Positions 35,526-44,849 are shown, numbered from the stretch's first letter. The stretch is 64,000 nt of DNA from Oceanobacillus bengalensis (GCF_003628445.1 NZ_RBZO01000019.1:1-64000); one strand, 5' to 3'. Numbers and translations: made by a program. Notes: a model not told the origin generated them from the sequence alone.

Positions 35526-36326
35526 TTACAAAAACATCCGCTTCACTCGGTCCCAATAGGAATTGTTTTTTAATTTAACAGTTTTAACTACGATGTCATC
35601 CATTGTTACTTCAACTTCATTAATTTTTCGGATTGGAAGTGCTTCATTGTCAAAACTCACAATCGGGTGATCATTCCCATCTTCCACTTCTTTTAGTGTT
35701 AATACACGCCCCTTACTTAAGACGAAGGAAGATCCAAGTGTACGAAAGTTATTATTGTTCATGGATGCTATTTCAGACACTTGAAAACAAGGAAGCAGTG
35801 GATCGATAACAGCACCGTTATTCGATTTATTGTAGGCAGTGCTACCAGTTGGTGTGGCAACAACCATTCCATCGCCGCGGAATGTTTCAAAGTGCTGGTT
35901 ATCAATGTAAACATCGATTACAATCGTTTTTACAATTGTCGAACGAATCGTCACTTCATTTAGGCAGTAAAAACTGTTACCGTTATTAACTTTCGCTTTG
36001 ATAACAGGAAATCGTCTTACTTCTAGTTCCTCATGTAATACTGCTGGTAATAATTCATTGAAATTCTCTAAAGTGAAGTCACAATATAAACTAGATACAT
36101 TCTCAGGGGTAATTCCCGCGTATATAGCATCTTGCCTGTAACCAGTTTCCCGAATAGCTTGCAAGAACATACCATCTCCACCAACGCCAATGATAATTGT
36201 TGCTTCCTTATCATCATCTACCACTTGAAAGCCATTTTTATTTGCTAATTTAAATACAGGTTCTAATTTTTTCTCTGTATCTTCATCTTTTTGATAATAG
36301 AAGTAAATATTGTTTCTTTCTGACAT
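35526..36326 (-). CDS. nadK: NAD kinase (YtdI-type)
   Basis: This enzyme phosphorylates NAD to NADP. It has 266 aa with the ATP/NAD motif IIGVGGDGMFLQA (GGDG) near residue 50, NEVTIRST, and FRGDGMVVATPTGSTAYNKSNNG near residues 150-170, the NAD-binding block of the family. GGAGGT precedes the ATG. It lies in the position of the second NAD kinase (ytdI) of B. subtilis between sspA and ytfI, but on the opposite strand to its neighbours here. It probably has its own promoter. Confidence 0.93.
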   Translation of the reverse strand: MSERNNIYFYYQKDEDTEKKLEPVFKLANKNGFQVVDDDKEATIIIGVGGDGMFLQAIRETGYRQDAIYAGITPENVSSLYCDFTLENFNELLPAVLHEELEVRRFPVIKAKVNNGNSFYCLNEVTIRSTIVKTIVIDVYIDNQHFETFRGDGMVVATPTGSTAYNKSNNGAVIDPLLPCFQVSEIASMNNNNFRTLGSSFVLSKGRVLTLKEVEDGNDHPIVSFDNEALPIRKINEVEVTMDDIVVKTVKLKNNSYWDRVKRMFL

Positions 36327-36466
36327 ATGTATAACCTCCGCCTAACAATTTGTCTTTTCTTTCATCTTAACACCATATGATCTGTTCTCCTAATGTTTAA
36401 AAAACGAATTTATGACTAAAAATGGAAATAGACTCTTTTTATGAAAGTATAAAATTTTGTGCATTG

Positions 36467-36668
36467 CTGTCTAGCTCCAGCGCCCAGCGACTAGCGAGAC
36501 TTCCCTCACCTCCGTACGATAAGTCAACATCGACTCAGGTTTTAAGGAAGGCCGACTAAGAACAGGCATTCGCCAACGTCGGCATACCCCATAAAGGGGC
36601 ATGTTTCCTTTATCTCCTACGGCTCAGTCCAGTCCGTACGTCGCTAAACGGGCGCTTGCGCTTTTCTA
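36467..36668 (+). repeat. 200-bp structured dispersed repeat
   Basis: The element begins CTGTCTAGCTCCAGCGCCCAGCG and ends CGCTAAACGGGCGCTTGCGC. The outer arms (AGCGCCCAGCGACTAGCG and CGCTAAACGGGCGCTT) are imperfect inverted repeats, and inner hairpins such as ATACCCCATAAAGGGGCAT are present. It is clearly GC-richer than its flanks. I recognise its ends as those of a repeat common in Bacillaceae. A decayed inverse copy lies at about 30010-30170. Confidence 0.7.
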
Positions 36669-36689
36669 ATGTTGTTCACTGTAAAGTAG

Positions 36690-37250
36690 GTGTTTTGGGT
36701 CATGCTGATTCTTATCATAATTGTATTATGCTTCTTCTTACTGTCACTTTTTCTAAAAATATATATTTCTATACATTATTCATTTACAAATCAAGAGCAG
36801 GAACTAAATGTTTCTATAAAAATTCTTCATATTCAACTATCAAGGTCCATTGACTTATCTGATAGGGAGGAAGAAATCCCATTCACACAGAAGTTCGACG
36901 TTTCTTCGATTACAACTAAACTAGACAATTTCCATACCAACTTCAAAAAGGGAAATAAAGCGATAACTACTCTGCTAAATCGAACGAAACTACATCAACT
37001 GGATTGGTCAACGAATATAGGTACTGGGGAAGCAAGCTCGACTGGAATAATCAGTGGTGTCATTTGGGCAATAAAAGGGTCGATTCTTGGATATATTATT
37101 GAAAAGATTAGACTAGGTTGTCAACCAGCAGTCAGGGTGAATCCATTTTTTCAACAAGCGTGTTTTCAAACGAATATAGATTGTATGTTTTCTATCAGAT
37201 TGGGACAAGCTATACACGGAATTCTTAAAGTAATTCGGTTATTAAAATAG
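36690..37250 (+). CDS. DUF2953 membrane protein (YtfI-like)
   Basis: This 186-aa protein has one N-terminal hydrophobic helix (VMLILIIIVLCFFLLSLFL) followed by a soluble part that probably lies outside the membrane. It lies 13 bases before ytfJ, as ytfI does in B. subtilis, where the pair is linked to spore formation. The start is a GTG at 36690. An ATG at 36702 is also possible, and the Shine-Dalgarno site is poor for both. The biochemical function is unknown. The repeat at 36467-36668 ends just before the start and may carry away the original promoter. Confidence 0.75.
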   Translation: MFWVMLILIIIVLCFFLLSLFLKIYISIHYSFTNQEQELNVSIKILHIQLSRSIDLSDREEEIPFTQKFDVSSITTKLDNFHTNFKKGNKAITTLLNRTKLHQLDWSTNIGTGEASSTGIISGVIWAIKGSILGYIIEKIRLGCQPAVRVNPFFQQACFQTNIDCMFSIRLGQAIHGILKVIRLLK

Positions 37251-37263
37251 GGAGGAAAAGCAA

Positions 37264-37746
37264 ATGAGTGAGCATCCAATTCAAGGTCTAATGACTACAG
37301 CAATGGAAAATTTAAAAGATATGATTGACGCGAATACCATCATCGGTGATCCCGTAGAGTCACCTGATGGAAGTATAATTATACCAGTATCGAAGCTAGG
37401 ATTTGGATTTGCTGCAGGTGGTAGTGAATTTGGACAAGGTGATTCAGAAGGAGAACTACCTTTCGGTGGTGGTAGTGGTGGAGGCGTTTCTATCACGCCG
37501 ATTGCTTTCCTAATTATTGGTAAGAACGGTATTAAGATGGTTCACTTAGACCAACATACACATTTATATGAGAAATTATTAAATAACACGCCACAGCTTA
37601 TGGAAAAGATTCAGGCAATGCTTAAAGAATCAGGAATAGGCAAGAACAAAGAAGATAAAAAGAACGACAAAGGTAAAAAAGAAGATTCAGGTAATGGTAA
37701 TGAAGAGAAGAAAGAAGAGCGAGAATCCTCTAGTTATGATATTTAA
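37264..37746 (+). CDS. ytfJ: GerW-family sporulation protein YtfJ
   Basis: This 160-aa protein has the conserved start HPIQGLMTTAMENLKDMIDAN, the VSKLGFGFAAGGSEFG block, a glycine-rich segment (FGGGSGGG) and a charged C-terminal tail (about residues 125-160, Lys/Glu-rich). GerW proteins are needed for spore germination responses in Bacillus. It lies between ytfI and tpx, the standard order. GGGAGGAAAA precedes the ATG. The spore role is assigned by family, and nothing in the sequence reveals the mechanism. Confidence 0.92.
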   Translation: MSEHPIQGLMTTAMENLKDMIDANTIIGDPVESPDGSIIIPVSKLGFGFAAGGSEFGQGDSEGELPFGGGSGGGVSITPIAFLIIGKNGIKMVHLDQHTHLYEKLLNNTPQLMEKIQAMLKESGIGKNKEDKKNDKGKKEDSGNGNEEKKEERESSSYDI

Positions 37747-37823
37747 GCCTGATTATTGGACAGGGCGTTTTACTTTCTTCATAATAAAATTGTAGAAATT
37801 ATTATAGAGAGGGATGAAATTGA

Positions 37824-38324
37824 ATGGCAAATGTTACATTTCATAATGAGCCTGTCACATTAGTAGGTAATGAAATTAAAGTTGGGGATAAGGCGCCTGA
37901 TTTTACCGTATTATCAAATGATCTTAAAGAAGTTTCATTAGATAATTATAAAGGAAAGGTTAAATTAATTGCAGCAGTTCCATCCGTGGATACTGGTGTT
38001 TGCTCTCAGGAAGCCAAACGTTTTAATGAAGAAGCAGATAAACTTGAAAATGTCCAAGTATTAACGATTAGTATGGATCTACCTTTTGCTCAAACACGCT
38101 GGTGTGCAGCTGAAGGTGTTAAAAATCTAGATACCCTATCAGATCATCGTGATGCATCATTTGGTGAAAGTTATGGTGTCTTAATGCAAGAAAATCGGTT
38201 ATTGGCACGTTCAGTGTTTGTTGTAGATTCGAACGATCAGGTTACATATGTCGAATATGTTCCAGAAGTAACAACACATCCAAATTATGAAGCGGCACTT
38301 CAAGCAGCAAAAGAAGCCAAATAA
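37824..38324 (+). CDS. tpx: thiol peroxidase Tpx (syntenic copy)
   Basis: This 2-Cys peroxiredoxin of 166 aa has C60 (DTGVCSQEA) and C94 (TRWCAAEG), as in the other copy at 5794-6294. It detoxifies hydroperoxides with thioredoxin. The position between ytfJ and ytxK is that of tpx (ytgI) in B. subtilis, so this is the ancestral copy. GAGAGGG lies upstream of the ATG, and a hairpin follows the stop. The two copies differ at many surface positions but share all active-site motifs. Confidence 0.96.
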   Translation: MANVTFHNEPVTLVGNEIKVGDKAPDFTVLSNDLKEVSLDNYKGKVKLIAAVPSVDTGVCSQEAKRFNEEADKLENVQVLTISMDLPFAQTRWCAAEGVKNLDTLSDHRDASFGESYGVLMQENRLLARSVFVVDSNDQVTYVEYVPEVTTHPNYEAALQAAKEAK

Positions 38325-38339
38325 GAAATAAATGATATA

Positions 38340-38374
38340 ATCAGTTGAATTCCATCGGGATTCAACTGATTTAA
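38340..38374 (+). terminator. hairpin after tpx
   Basis: TCAGTTGAAT..ATTCAACTGA is a perfect stem with a weak T run (TTTAATG). Confidence 0.6.
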
Positions 38375-38496
38375 TGTTGGTTCGAGTTTTTCCTTCAAGT
38401 ATATCAGTTACATAATACGGTTTCTTTTGGTACAATAAGAAAGTTGTAGAAGAGGATGTTCACACGTAATAGAAGGAACGATTGGAGGATTAACTA

Positions 38497-39486
38497 ATGG
38501 ATAAATCAAATGTTGAAACCTTATTTGAATGGTTTAATAATACAAGTGAAATGATTGTTCAACATTCAGATGAACTTTACATAGATAGTTTGGCAATTGT
38601 GATGGAAAGTTTATTCTATCAAAGTCCACCAGAAGATTTAGATGATACCCTCGCCAAGAAAATAGAGAAATCACTAGAAAAAATAGATTTATCTACACAT
38701 AAAACGGATGAGATTCGTAAAGCTATTCAATTAGCGATATTGAAAGGGATGAAGGATTCTACACAACAGCAGCATCTGATGACTCCAGAAACGGTCGGAT
38801 TAATTGTCGGATATCTTGCTGATAAATTAATGGAAGGGAAAAAAGAAGTAAGCGTCTTTGATCCTGCTGGTGGAACAGGTAATCTACTTACAACCGTTCT
38901 AGAAAAACTGAACCAAGATGTGAAAGCTTTTGCTAGTGAAGTTGATCCAACATTAATTCAACTAGCAGTACTAAATGCAAATTTACAGAAAAAGCAAATT
39001 GAATTTTTCCATCAGGATAGTTTACGACCGTTTTTATTAGATCCAGTAGATTTAGTGGTTGCAGATTTACCAATTGGCTACTATCCAGATGATGTACAGG
39101 CTAGTGGATATAAATTAAAAGCAGATGAAGGACATTCCTATGCACATCATTTATTTATTGAGCAGGGTCTGAAATATACGAAAGAAGCTGGCTACAACAT
39201 CTATATTATCCCCGAATTCCTGTTTGACAGTGAGCAATCGAAACAGTTAAATCGATTTCTACATGATCATGCACATATAATTGGTTTGATTCGTTTACCA
39301 GAAAGTGCATTTAAATCGAACAACAATGCAAAAAGTATCCTAATACTGCAAAAGAAAGGGAAGGAAACTTCAGGGGTTAAACAACCACTACTTGTACAGA
39401 TGCCTTCCTTTAAAAATGCAAACCAAATGGCAGATATATTAGGACAAATGAATCTTTGGTTTAAAAAGAACCATAATAAACAATAG
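38497..39486 (+). CDS. class I SAM-dependent methyltransferase (YtxK)
   Basis: This protein of 329 aa has a helical N-terminal part and an N6-adenine-methylase-like Rossmann domain. The SAM-binding motif is VFDPAGGTGNLLTTVL near residue 124, and the catalytic motif has become DLPIGYY instead of (N/D)PP(Y/F). No restriction partner is present. It lies 24 bases before ackA, as ytxK does in B. subtilis. Target and function are unknown, and the altered motif suggests that it may not be an ordinary DNA methylase. GGAGG precedes the ATG. Confidence 0.88.
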   Translation: MDKSNVETLFEWFNNTSEMIVQHSDELYIDSLAIVMESLFYQSPPEDLDDTLAKKIEKSLEKIDLSTHKTDEIRKAIQLAILKGMKDSTQQQHLMTPETVGLIVGYLADKLMEGKKEVSVFDPAGGTGNLLTTVLEKLNQDVKAFASEVDPTLIQLAVLNANLQKKQIEFFHQDSLRPFLLDPVDLVVADLPIGYYPDDVQASGYKLKADEGHSYAHHLFIEQGLKYTKEAGYNIYIIPEFLFDSEQSKQLNRFLHDHAHIIGLIRLPESAFKSNNNAKSILILQKKGKETSGVKQPLLVQMPSFKNANQMADILGQMNLWFKKNHNKQ

Positions 39487-39510
39487 AAAAGAATTTAGGA
39501 GTTGACATCA

Positions 39511-40701
39511 ATGAGTAACAATATATTAGCAGTTAATGCAGGTAGCTCATCCTTAAAATTTCAATTAATTAAAATGCCAGAAGAAAACGTTGAAGCAATT
39601 GGTTTAGTAGAACGTATTGGTTTAAGTGATTCGATCTTCTCTATAGAAGTAGATGGAAAAAAGGACAAGACTACAACAGATATTCCAGACCATGCTGTGG
39701 CAGTTAAAATGTTATTGGATTCACTAATCTCTACTGGAGTAGTAAAATCATTTGATGAAATAGATGCAGTTGGACATCGTGTGGTACATGGTGGAGAACA
39801 CTTTAATGATTCCGTTGTTATTGATGATGATGTTATCAGGAAGATTGAAGAAACATCAGAACTTGCACCATTACACAACCCAGCTAATCTAACAGGAATA
39901 CAGGCTTTCAAAGAAACGCTTCCGTCTGTTCCAATGGTAGCTGTGTTTGATACAGCATTCCATCAAACAATGCCTAAATCTTCTTATTTATACAGCTTAC
40001 CTTATGAATACTATGAAGAGTATGGAATCCGTAAGTATGGTTTCCACGGGACATCACATAAATATGTATCCGAACGTGCAGCTGAATTAATTGGTGTACC
40101 AATTGAGAATTTACGTTTGCTTTCATGTCATATTGGTAATGGCGCTAGTATTACCGCAATTGAAGGTGGAAAATCAATCGATACATCAATGGGATTCACC
40201 CCACTTGCTGGTGTAACAATGGGAACACGTTCTGGTAATATTGACCCTGCATTGATTCCTTACATTATGGAGAAGACTGGTCAAACGGCTGATGATGTAA
40301 TAAATGTGTTAAATAAAAAGAGTGGAATGCTTGCTTTATCTGGTTTTTCAAGTGACTTGCGTGACATTGAAGAACAAGCAGACACAAATGAAAGAGCACA
40401 ACTTGCGTTGGACGTTTTTGCAGGAAGAATTCATAAATATATTGGTTCGTATGCAGCGAAAATGTCTGGCGTGGATGCAATCATCTTTACAGCTGGTGTT
40501 GGTGAAAACAGCATTACGATGAGAGAGAGAATCTTAAAAGGATTAGAATTTATGGGCGTATATTGGGATCCTAAACGCAATAATGTGCGTGGAAAAGAGC
40601 AGTTCATAAACTATCCACACTCACCAGTTAAAGTAATTGTTATCCCTACAAACGAAGAAGTAATGATTGCAAGAGATACCGTACGTTTATCTAGTCTATA
40701 A
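39511..40701 (+). CDS. ackA: acetate kinase
   Basis: This enzyme interconverts acetyl phosphate and acetate with ADP/ATP in overflow metabolism. It has 396 aa. It starts with the family signature [15 protein letters not shown], contains [22 protein letters not shown]-type histidines ([10 protein letters not shown]) and FTAGVGENS near the C-terminus. The ATG at 39511 follows AGGAG by about ten bases. The TTG at 39502 overlaps the site. It lies downstream of ytxK and probably shares its transcript. Confidence 0.97.
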   Translation: MSNNILAVNAGSSSLKFQLIKMPEENVEAIGLVERIGLSDSIFSIEVDGKKDKTTTDIPDHAVAVKMLLDSLISTGVVKSFDEIDAVGHRVVHGGEHFNDSVVIDDDVIRKIEETSELAPLHNPANLTGIQAFKETLPSVPMVAVFDTAFHQTMPKSSYLYSLPYEYYEEYGIRKYGFHGTSHKYVSERAAELIGVPIENLRLLSCHIGNGASITAIEGGKSIDTSMGFTPLAGVTMGTRSGNIDPALIPYIMEKTGQTADDVINVLNKKSGMLALSGFSSDLRDIEEQADTNERAQLALDVFAGRIHKYIGSYAAKMSGVDAIIFTAGVGENSITMRERILKGLEFMGVYWDPKRNNVRGKEQFINYPHSPVKVIVIPTNEEVMIARDTVRLSSL

Positions 40702-40821
40702 TAAATGCCTTTCTAAAGCATTATGTTTTTCTTAGATATAGGTTTTGACGCAAAAGAATAAAATTCGATGCATCTTATATCAATTGCAATAAACAATACA
40801 AAACAAAAGACTTATATGAAT

Positions 40822-40857
40822 ACAAAAAAAGGGGAGCTTGTGCAGCTCTCCTTTTTA
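40822..40857. terminator. bidirectional terminator between ackA and usp
   Basis: AAAAAGGGGAGCTTGTGCAGCTCTCCTTTTT has T runs on both strands. Confidence 0.85.
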
Positions 40858-40867
40858 AATTATATAT

Positions 40868-41296
40868 TTAGCGAACGACAAGGACATCACATGAGGCATG
40901 TCTAGTTATATTTTCAGAAACACTACCAATTAAGAATCGTTCAACTGCACCCATTCCTGTTGCACCACAAATGATTAAGTCTGCATCAAAGTTTTCTGCA
41001 ACTGTTTTTGCTATTTTTACCTTCGGGGATCCATATTCAATACAACGAACGATATCAGTTACGCCAGCTTCCTTAGCACTATCCACATAGCTGTCTAGCA
41101 ATTCCCTTGCATACGCTTCTGCACGTTCTGACAACGTACGATCATATGCTTCTGCTGTTGCAAATGTTCTGGAATCTACAACATGTGCCAAGATTAATTT
41201 AGCGTTATTTCGTTTAACAATATCGAGGGATTTATTAAATGCCTTTTCTGCAGCTTGAGATCCGTCAACTGCTACAATAATTTTTTTATATTCCAT
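40868..41296 (-). CDS. universal stress protein (UspA family)
   Basis: This 142-aa cytoplasmic protein has the ATP-binding pattern GxxG-x9-GS in GATGMGAVERFLIGSVSENI and the N-terminal IIVAVDGSQAAEKAF. Members of this ATP-binding type dimerise and help survival under stress. Their partners are unknown. The ATG at 41296 follows GGGGAGGA, and the six additional residues of the longer frame precede that site. It converges on ackA. In B. subtilis a similar gene (yxiE/nhaX type) exists elsewhere, so no ortholog is claimed. Confidence 0.92.
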   Translation of the reverse strand: MEYKKIIVAVDGSQAAEKAFNKSLDIVKRNNAKLILAHVVDSRTFATAEAYDRTLSERAEAYARELLDSYVDSAKEAGVTDIVRCIEYGSPKVKIAKTVAENFDADLIICGATGMGAVERFLIGSVSENITRHASCDVLVVR

Positions 41297-41395
41297 GGTA
41301 TCCTCCCCTTTCAAGTTCCATTATATACCAATCATGAAAGCGCTACAATGCGTTAACTGGAAATAATAGTTACAACATTGTTACGATTTTTTGGA

Positions 41396-41402
41396 CATAC
41401 TA
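41396..41402 (+). promoter_or_regulatory. forespore-type -10 box (CATACTA)
   Basis: CATACTA, an ideal sigma-F/sigma-G -10 element, lies 7 bases before GGAGGTG. The spacing copies that of the SASP gene at 34600. No convincing -35 is seen. Confidence 0.4.
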
Positions 41403-41422
41403 CTTATATGGAGGTGAAATCC

Positions 41423-41602
41423 TTGGCTAAAAAGAATAGCATTAAAGATAAGATACCAAAAAGCAGATTACAGCTGTATGAAGATAAAGATGGTGTTCAG
41501 GCAGTACAAAACCAATTGTTTGAAAGCTATCAAAGTGGTGTAGTAGAAGATGAATTGAACAATAATATAGGGGTTCACCATTTTAATAACCGAAAGAACT
41601 AA
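41423..41602 (+). CDS. small basic protein of unknown function
   Basis: This 59-aa hydrophilic protein starts with MAKKNSIKDKIPKSRLQLY and ends HHFNNRKN. It has no Cys and no membrane segment. The TTG start has GGAGGTG six bases upstream. The longer frame from 41378 would begin before that site. A CATACTA box 20 bases upstream and a terminator downstream make it a single-gene unit. I do not recognise the family. The promoter type and composition suggest a forespore protein, but this is inference. Confidence 0.7.
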   Translation: MAKKNSIKDKIPKSRLQLYEDKDGVQAVQNQLFESYQSGVVEDELNNNIGVHHFNNRKN

Positions 41603-41605
41603 TTG

Positions 41606-41641
41606 ATTTGTCCCGCATCTTGAAGTGATGCGGGATTTGTT
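41606..41641 (+). terminator. terminator of the small gene
   Basis: TCCCGCATC-TTGAAGT-GATGCGGGA is followed by TTTGTTT. Confidence 0.75.
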
Positions 41642-41825
41642 TCTGAATTAAATATGTCAACAATTTATATCAGCAGCACATTCAATACGAAAATAGCATT
41701 TATAAAAAGTGGACCCTTTCATATAAGATTGAGATGATTAAAAATTGTTATGACTTTTACATATTATTTGTTACAATGGTCGTAAGAAATACCAATATAT
41801 AAAAGTTGATTGGGGGATTTATGTA

Positions 41826-42941
41826 ATGAGAATAGGGGTACCAAAGGAAATTAAGAATGGTGAAAACCGAGTGGCGATTGCGCCGTCTGGTGTACTAACA
41901 TTAGTTCATGCTGGACATAAAGTATCTGTAGAAACAGGAGCAGGGCTGGGTTCTAGTTTTACGGATGAGCAATATACGGCTGCTGGAGCAAACATAGTAT
42001 CCTCTGCAAAAGAAGCATGGAATCAAGAAATGGTTATGAAGGTCAAAGAACCTCTACCAGAAGAATATGGATATTTCTATGAAGGTCTTATATTATTTAC
42101 ATATTTGCATTTAGCAAATGAGAGAGAATTAACGAAAGCCTTGGTTGAGAAGAAAGTTATTGGTATTGCCTATGAAACGGTTCAACTCCCTAACCGTTCG
42201 TTGCCTTTATTAACGCCGATGAGTGAGGTTGCTGGTCGAATGGCGACTCAAATTGGTGCTCAATTTTTAGAGCAACCAAAAGGTGGAAAAGGTATTCTTC
42301 TTTCAGGGATTCCAGGAGTAAAACGAGGGAAAGTTACGATTATTGGTGGTGGAGGTGTAGGAACCAATGCTGCTAAAATAGCAGTAGGACTTGGTGCTGA
42401 CACAACGATCATTGATTTAAGTCCAGAAAGATTACGTCAATTAGATGATCTTTTTGGTTCGTCAGTAAACACATTAATCTCTAACTCACTTAATATTCAT
42501 GATGCAGTCGTTGATTCTGATTTGGTTATAGGATCTGTTTTAATTCCGGGTGCAAAAGCTCCTGTATTAGTAACAGAAGAAATGATTAAAGAAATGAAAG
42601 ATGGATCGGTTGTTGTCGATGTGGCAATTGACCAGGGAGGAAACTTTGAAACAAGTGATCGAATTACAACACACGATGATCCTACCTTTGTAAAACACGG
42701 AGTTGTTCATTATACCGTTGCAAACATGCCTGGTGCTGTACCGCGTACTTCAACAATTGGCTTGACTAATGTAACCGTTCCTTATGCACTGCAACTCGCG
42801 AACAAAGGATACAAACAAGCATGTCTAGATAATGAAGCATTGTTAAAAGGAATTAACACATTAGATGGTTATGTAACATTTAAGGCAGTGGCTGAAGCAC
42901 ATAATGTTGAATTTAATGATGCACATGAATTGCTTAAATAA
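41826..42941 (+). CDS. ald: alanine dehydrogenase
   Basis: This enzyme converts L-alanine to pyruvate and ammonia with NAD. In Bacillus it is important for growth on alanine and for sporulation. It has 371 aa. The N-terminal signature [18 protein letters not shown], the substrate Lys in [11 protein letters not shown] and the NAD motif [20 protein letters not shown] near residue 170 are all present, as is [16 protein letters not shown]. The 223-base leader holds only the preceding terminator and no other feature that I can name. TTGGGGGA lies before the ATG. Confidence 0.97.
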   Translation: MRIGVPKEIKNGENRVAIAPSGVLTLVHAGHKVSVETGAGLGSSFTDEQYTAAGANIVSSAKEAWNQEMVMKVKEPLPEEYGYFYEGLILFTYLHLANERELTKALVEKKVIGIAYETVQLPNRSLPLLTPMSEVAGRMATQIGAQFLEQPKGGKGILLSGIPGVKRGKVTIIGGGGVGTNAAKIAVGLGADTTIIDLSPERLRQLDDLFGSSVNTLISNSLNIHDAVVDSDLVIGSVLIPGAKAPVLVTEEMIKEMKDGSVVVDVAIDQGGNFETSDRITTHDDPTFVKHGVVHYTVANMPGAVPRTSTIGLTNVTVPYALQLANKGYKQACLDNEALLKGINTLDGYVTFKAVAEAHNVEFNDAHELLK

Positions 42942-42947
42942 ATTAAT

Positions 42948-42990
42948 AAAAAAAGAAATCGAGAAGAATACTCGATTTCTTTTTTTTTAA
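42948..42990. terminator. bidirectional terminator between ald and the M24 peptidase
   Basis: AAAAAGAAATCGAG..CTCGATTTCTTTTTT with long T runs in both directions overlaps the last codons of the minus-strand gene. Confidence 0.88.
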
Positions 42991-44084
42991 CCTACAATGA
43001 CAAGTTCCTTAGGAAATTTCGTTAGAACTTCCGCACCCTTATCAGTAGTGAAAATCATATCCTCGATACGAACACCGCCGACATTTGGTATGTAGATTCC
43101 TGGTTCAATGGTATAACACATGCCAGGTTGAAGAGCTGTTTCGTTATTTGCATGCATAGACGGATATTCATGGGTTTCAATTCCTAACCCATGGCCAATT
43201 CGATGGGTGAAATATTCACCAAAACCAGCATTGGCTATGGTATCTCTAGCAGCTTTATCAATTTTCCCAACAGGCGTTCCTAATGTAGAAGCGTTAATCG
43301 CATGTTGCTCAGCTGCAAGCACCGTATCATATATTTTCCTTTGCTCCTCTGTAATTGACTGGAAAGCTACGGTCCGAGTGATGTCAGAACAATATCCTTC
43401 ATAAACTACACCAAGGTCGAAAAGCACAAGGTCACCTGAAGTAATTTCCTTAGACGAAGGTGTGCCGTGTGGAGAAGCGGTCTTTGCACCTGAGAGTGCC
43501 ATCGTTGAGAAGGACATTTGCTGCACACCCTGTTTCTTTAGTTCGTATTCAATTTGTGCAACTAATGCAAGCTCACTAACGCCCTCTTTAATCGCTTCAA
43601 CCCCTGTTTTAACGCCAAAGTCTGCTAATGCTGCCGCCTCTTTTAGTAAGGTATACTCTTTTTTAGTCTTAATGACACGTAAATTTGCGAGCATTTCCTT
43701 TGCATCAAATATTTCCACATCTGGAAAAATACCTTTTATCGCTTTATAGCGCTCCAATGTAATATGATCTTGTTCCATTGCAACAGACTGTGGAACCTTT
43801 CCGTTTTTCTCCAAATACTGTAATAATAGCTGCCATGGATCTTCATGGTCATAATATCCGATTATTTCAAATTCCCAACCACAAGCTTTCGCATCATTTG
43901 CTTCCATTGCTGGTAGCAGTAAAACGGGATCAATGTTGGCTGCGACATACACCGCGATTACACGCTCATGTGGGTCTGTATAATAATTGCTTAAGTAATA
44001 GAAATTTGCTGTTGATGTAACAAGTGCACTATCAATTCCTTCCTTATTAAGCAATGCTAAAAAATCTGTCATTCGGGTTGCCAT
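42987..44084 (-). CDS. M24-family Xaa-Pro dipeptidase/aminopeptidase
   Basis: This cytosolic metallopeptidase has 365 aa, with a creatinase-like N-terminal domain and a pita-bread catalytic domain. The metal ligands are seen in LFDLGVVYEGYCSDITRT (two Asp), HRIGHGLGIETHE (His), YTIEPGIYI (Glu) and GGVRIEDM (Glu). It probably trims proline-containing peptides. The ATG at 44084 follows GAGGTGG by five bases. The MITE-like element at 44118-44190 lies immediately upstream and probably forms part of its leader. It resembles YkvY/YqhT-type PepQ proteins. Confidence 0.9.
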   Translation of the reverse strand: MATRMTDFLALLNKEGIDSALVTSTANFYYLSNYYTDPHERVIAVYVAANIDPVLLLPAMEANDAKACGWEFEIIGYYDHEDPWQLLLQYLEKNGKVPQSVAMEQDHITLERYKAIKGIFPDVEIFDAKEMLANLRVIKTKKEYTLLKEAAALADFGVKTGVEAIKEGVSELALVAQIEYELKKQGVQQMSFSTMALSGAKTASPHGTPSSKEITSGDLVLFDLGVVYEGYCSDITRTVAFQSITEEQRKIYDTVLAAEQHAINASTLGTPVGKIDKAARDTIANAGFGEYFTHRIGHGLGIETHEYPSMHANNETALQPGMCYTIEPGIYIPNVGGVRIEDMIFTTDKGAEVLTKFPKELVIVG

Positions 44085-44117
44085 GTTTACCACCTCATAT
44101 GTTAGAATATAGAAGAA

Positions 44118-44190
44118 TGTTCAAAAAGTCCGGTAAAACTGACACATCGAGAAGGGAGACTTCTCGGTCCTTTTATCCTCCTTTTGAACA
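44118..44190 (-). repeat. MITE-like palindromic element, short copy
   Basis: It begins TGTTCAAAAAGTCCGG and ends CCTCCTTTTGAACA. Read on the minus strand it matches both ends of the longer element at 45540-45748 (GGAGGATAAAAGGACCGAGAAG and TTCTCGATGTGTCAGTTTTACCGGAC) with the middle missing. Its long stem can form a hairpin. Confidence 0.85.
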
Positions 44191-44317
44191 AACAATATAA
44201 CTAGTATATCAAAAGAAAAATAACTTAACATTTTTTAATACTTTTTGAAACCTTTACGAATCATGTAACGTACTAGTATTATACGCACCGAATAAATAGA
44301 TGGACTGAGGTGAAGTT

Positions 44318-44836
44318 GTGGGGCTGTTTTCAAATTTATTTTCAAAGAAAAAACAAAATAAACCTGTACCAAAAGAAAGAAATGCCCTGAACATAGAAAT
44401 TGGTGACATTGTGACTTATGACCTTCGTGATTTTGAAGTTGTTGGTAAAATCACATACAGAGATAGTGGGTATGAATGGTTAAGCTATCAGCTCCTTGAA
44501 GATGGGGGTCATGATACAATCTGGCTTGCTGCTGAGATGGATGATGAATTAGAGTTAGGCATCTACAAGAGCGTGCAGCTCCCAGTAACTTCTCCATACC
44601 CGAAGAAGCTTGAATTCGAAGGAAAGACTTACTTCCTAGAAGAAGAAGGCGTAGCAAGGGTACAAGGGCAGGGTAGAAGTTCGAGTTTGCAAGGGAAAGA
44701 AACACACTATGGTGATTACGCCGATGAGGATGATGAAAGTTACCTTAGCCTCGAATCTTGGGGAACAGAAATCGAAGTTAGTGTGGGGTATTCGATTGAG
44801 CCTTATGAATTAAAAATAATAGCAGGATCATTTTAA
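44318..44836 (+). CDS. DUF4178 protein of the PspA cluster
   Basis: This 172-aa protein has a basic N-terminus (GLFSNLFSKKKQNK) followed by a beta-rich DUF4178 domain (IGDIVTYDLRDFEVVGKI.., GYEWLSYQLLEDG). It has no signal peptide. DUF4178 genes often accompany PspA and aminopropyltransferase genes, so a role in a membrane-stress complex is inferred. The start is a GTG with GAGGTGAAG upstream. It lies 13 bases before pspA and is surely cotranscribed. The biochemical role is unknown. Confidence 0.83.
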   Translation: MGLFSNLFSKKKQNKPVPKERNALNIEIGDIVTYDLRDFEVVGKITYRDSGYEWLSYQLLEDGGHDTIWLAAEMDDELELGIYKSVQLPVTSPYPKKLEFEGKTYFLEEEGVARVQGQGRSSSLQGKETHYGDYADEDDESYLSLESWGTEIEVSVGYSIEPYELKIIAGSF

Positions 44837-44849
44837 AGGAGGAATTTAA

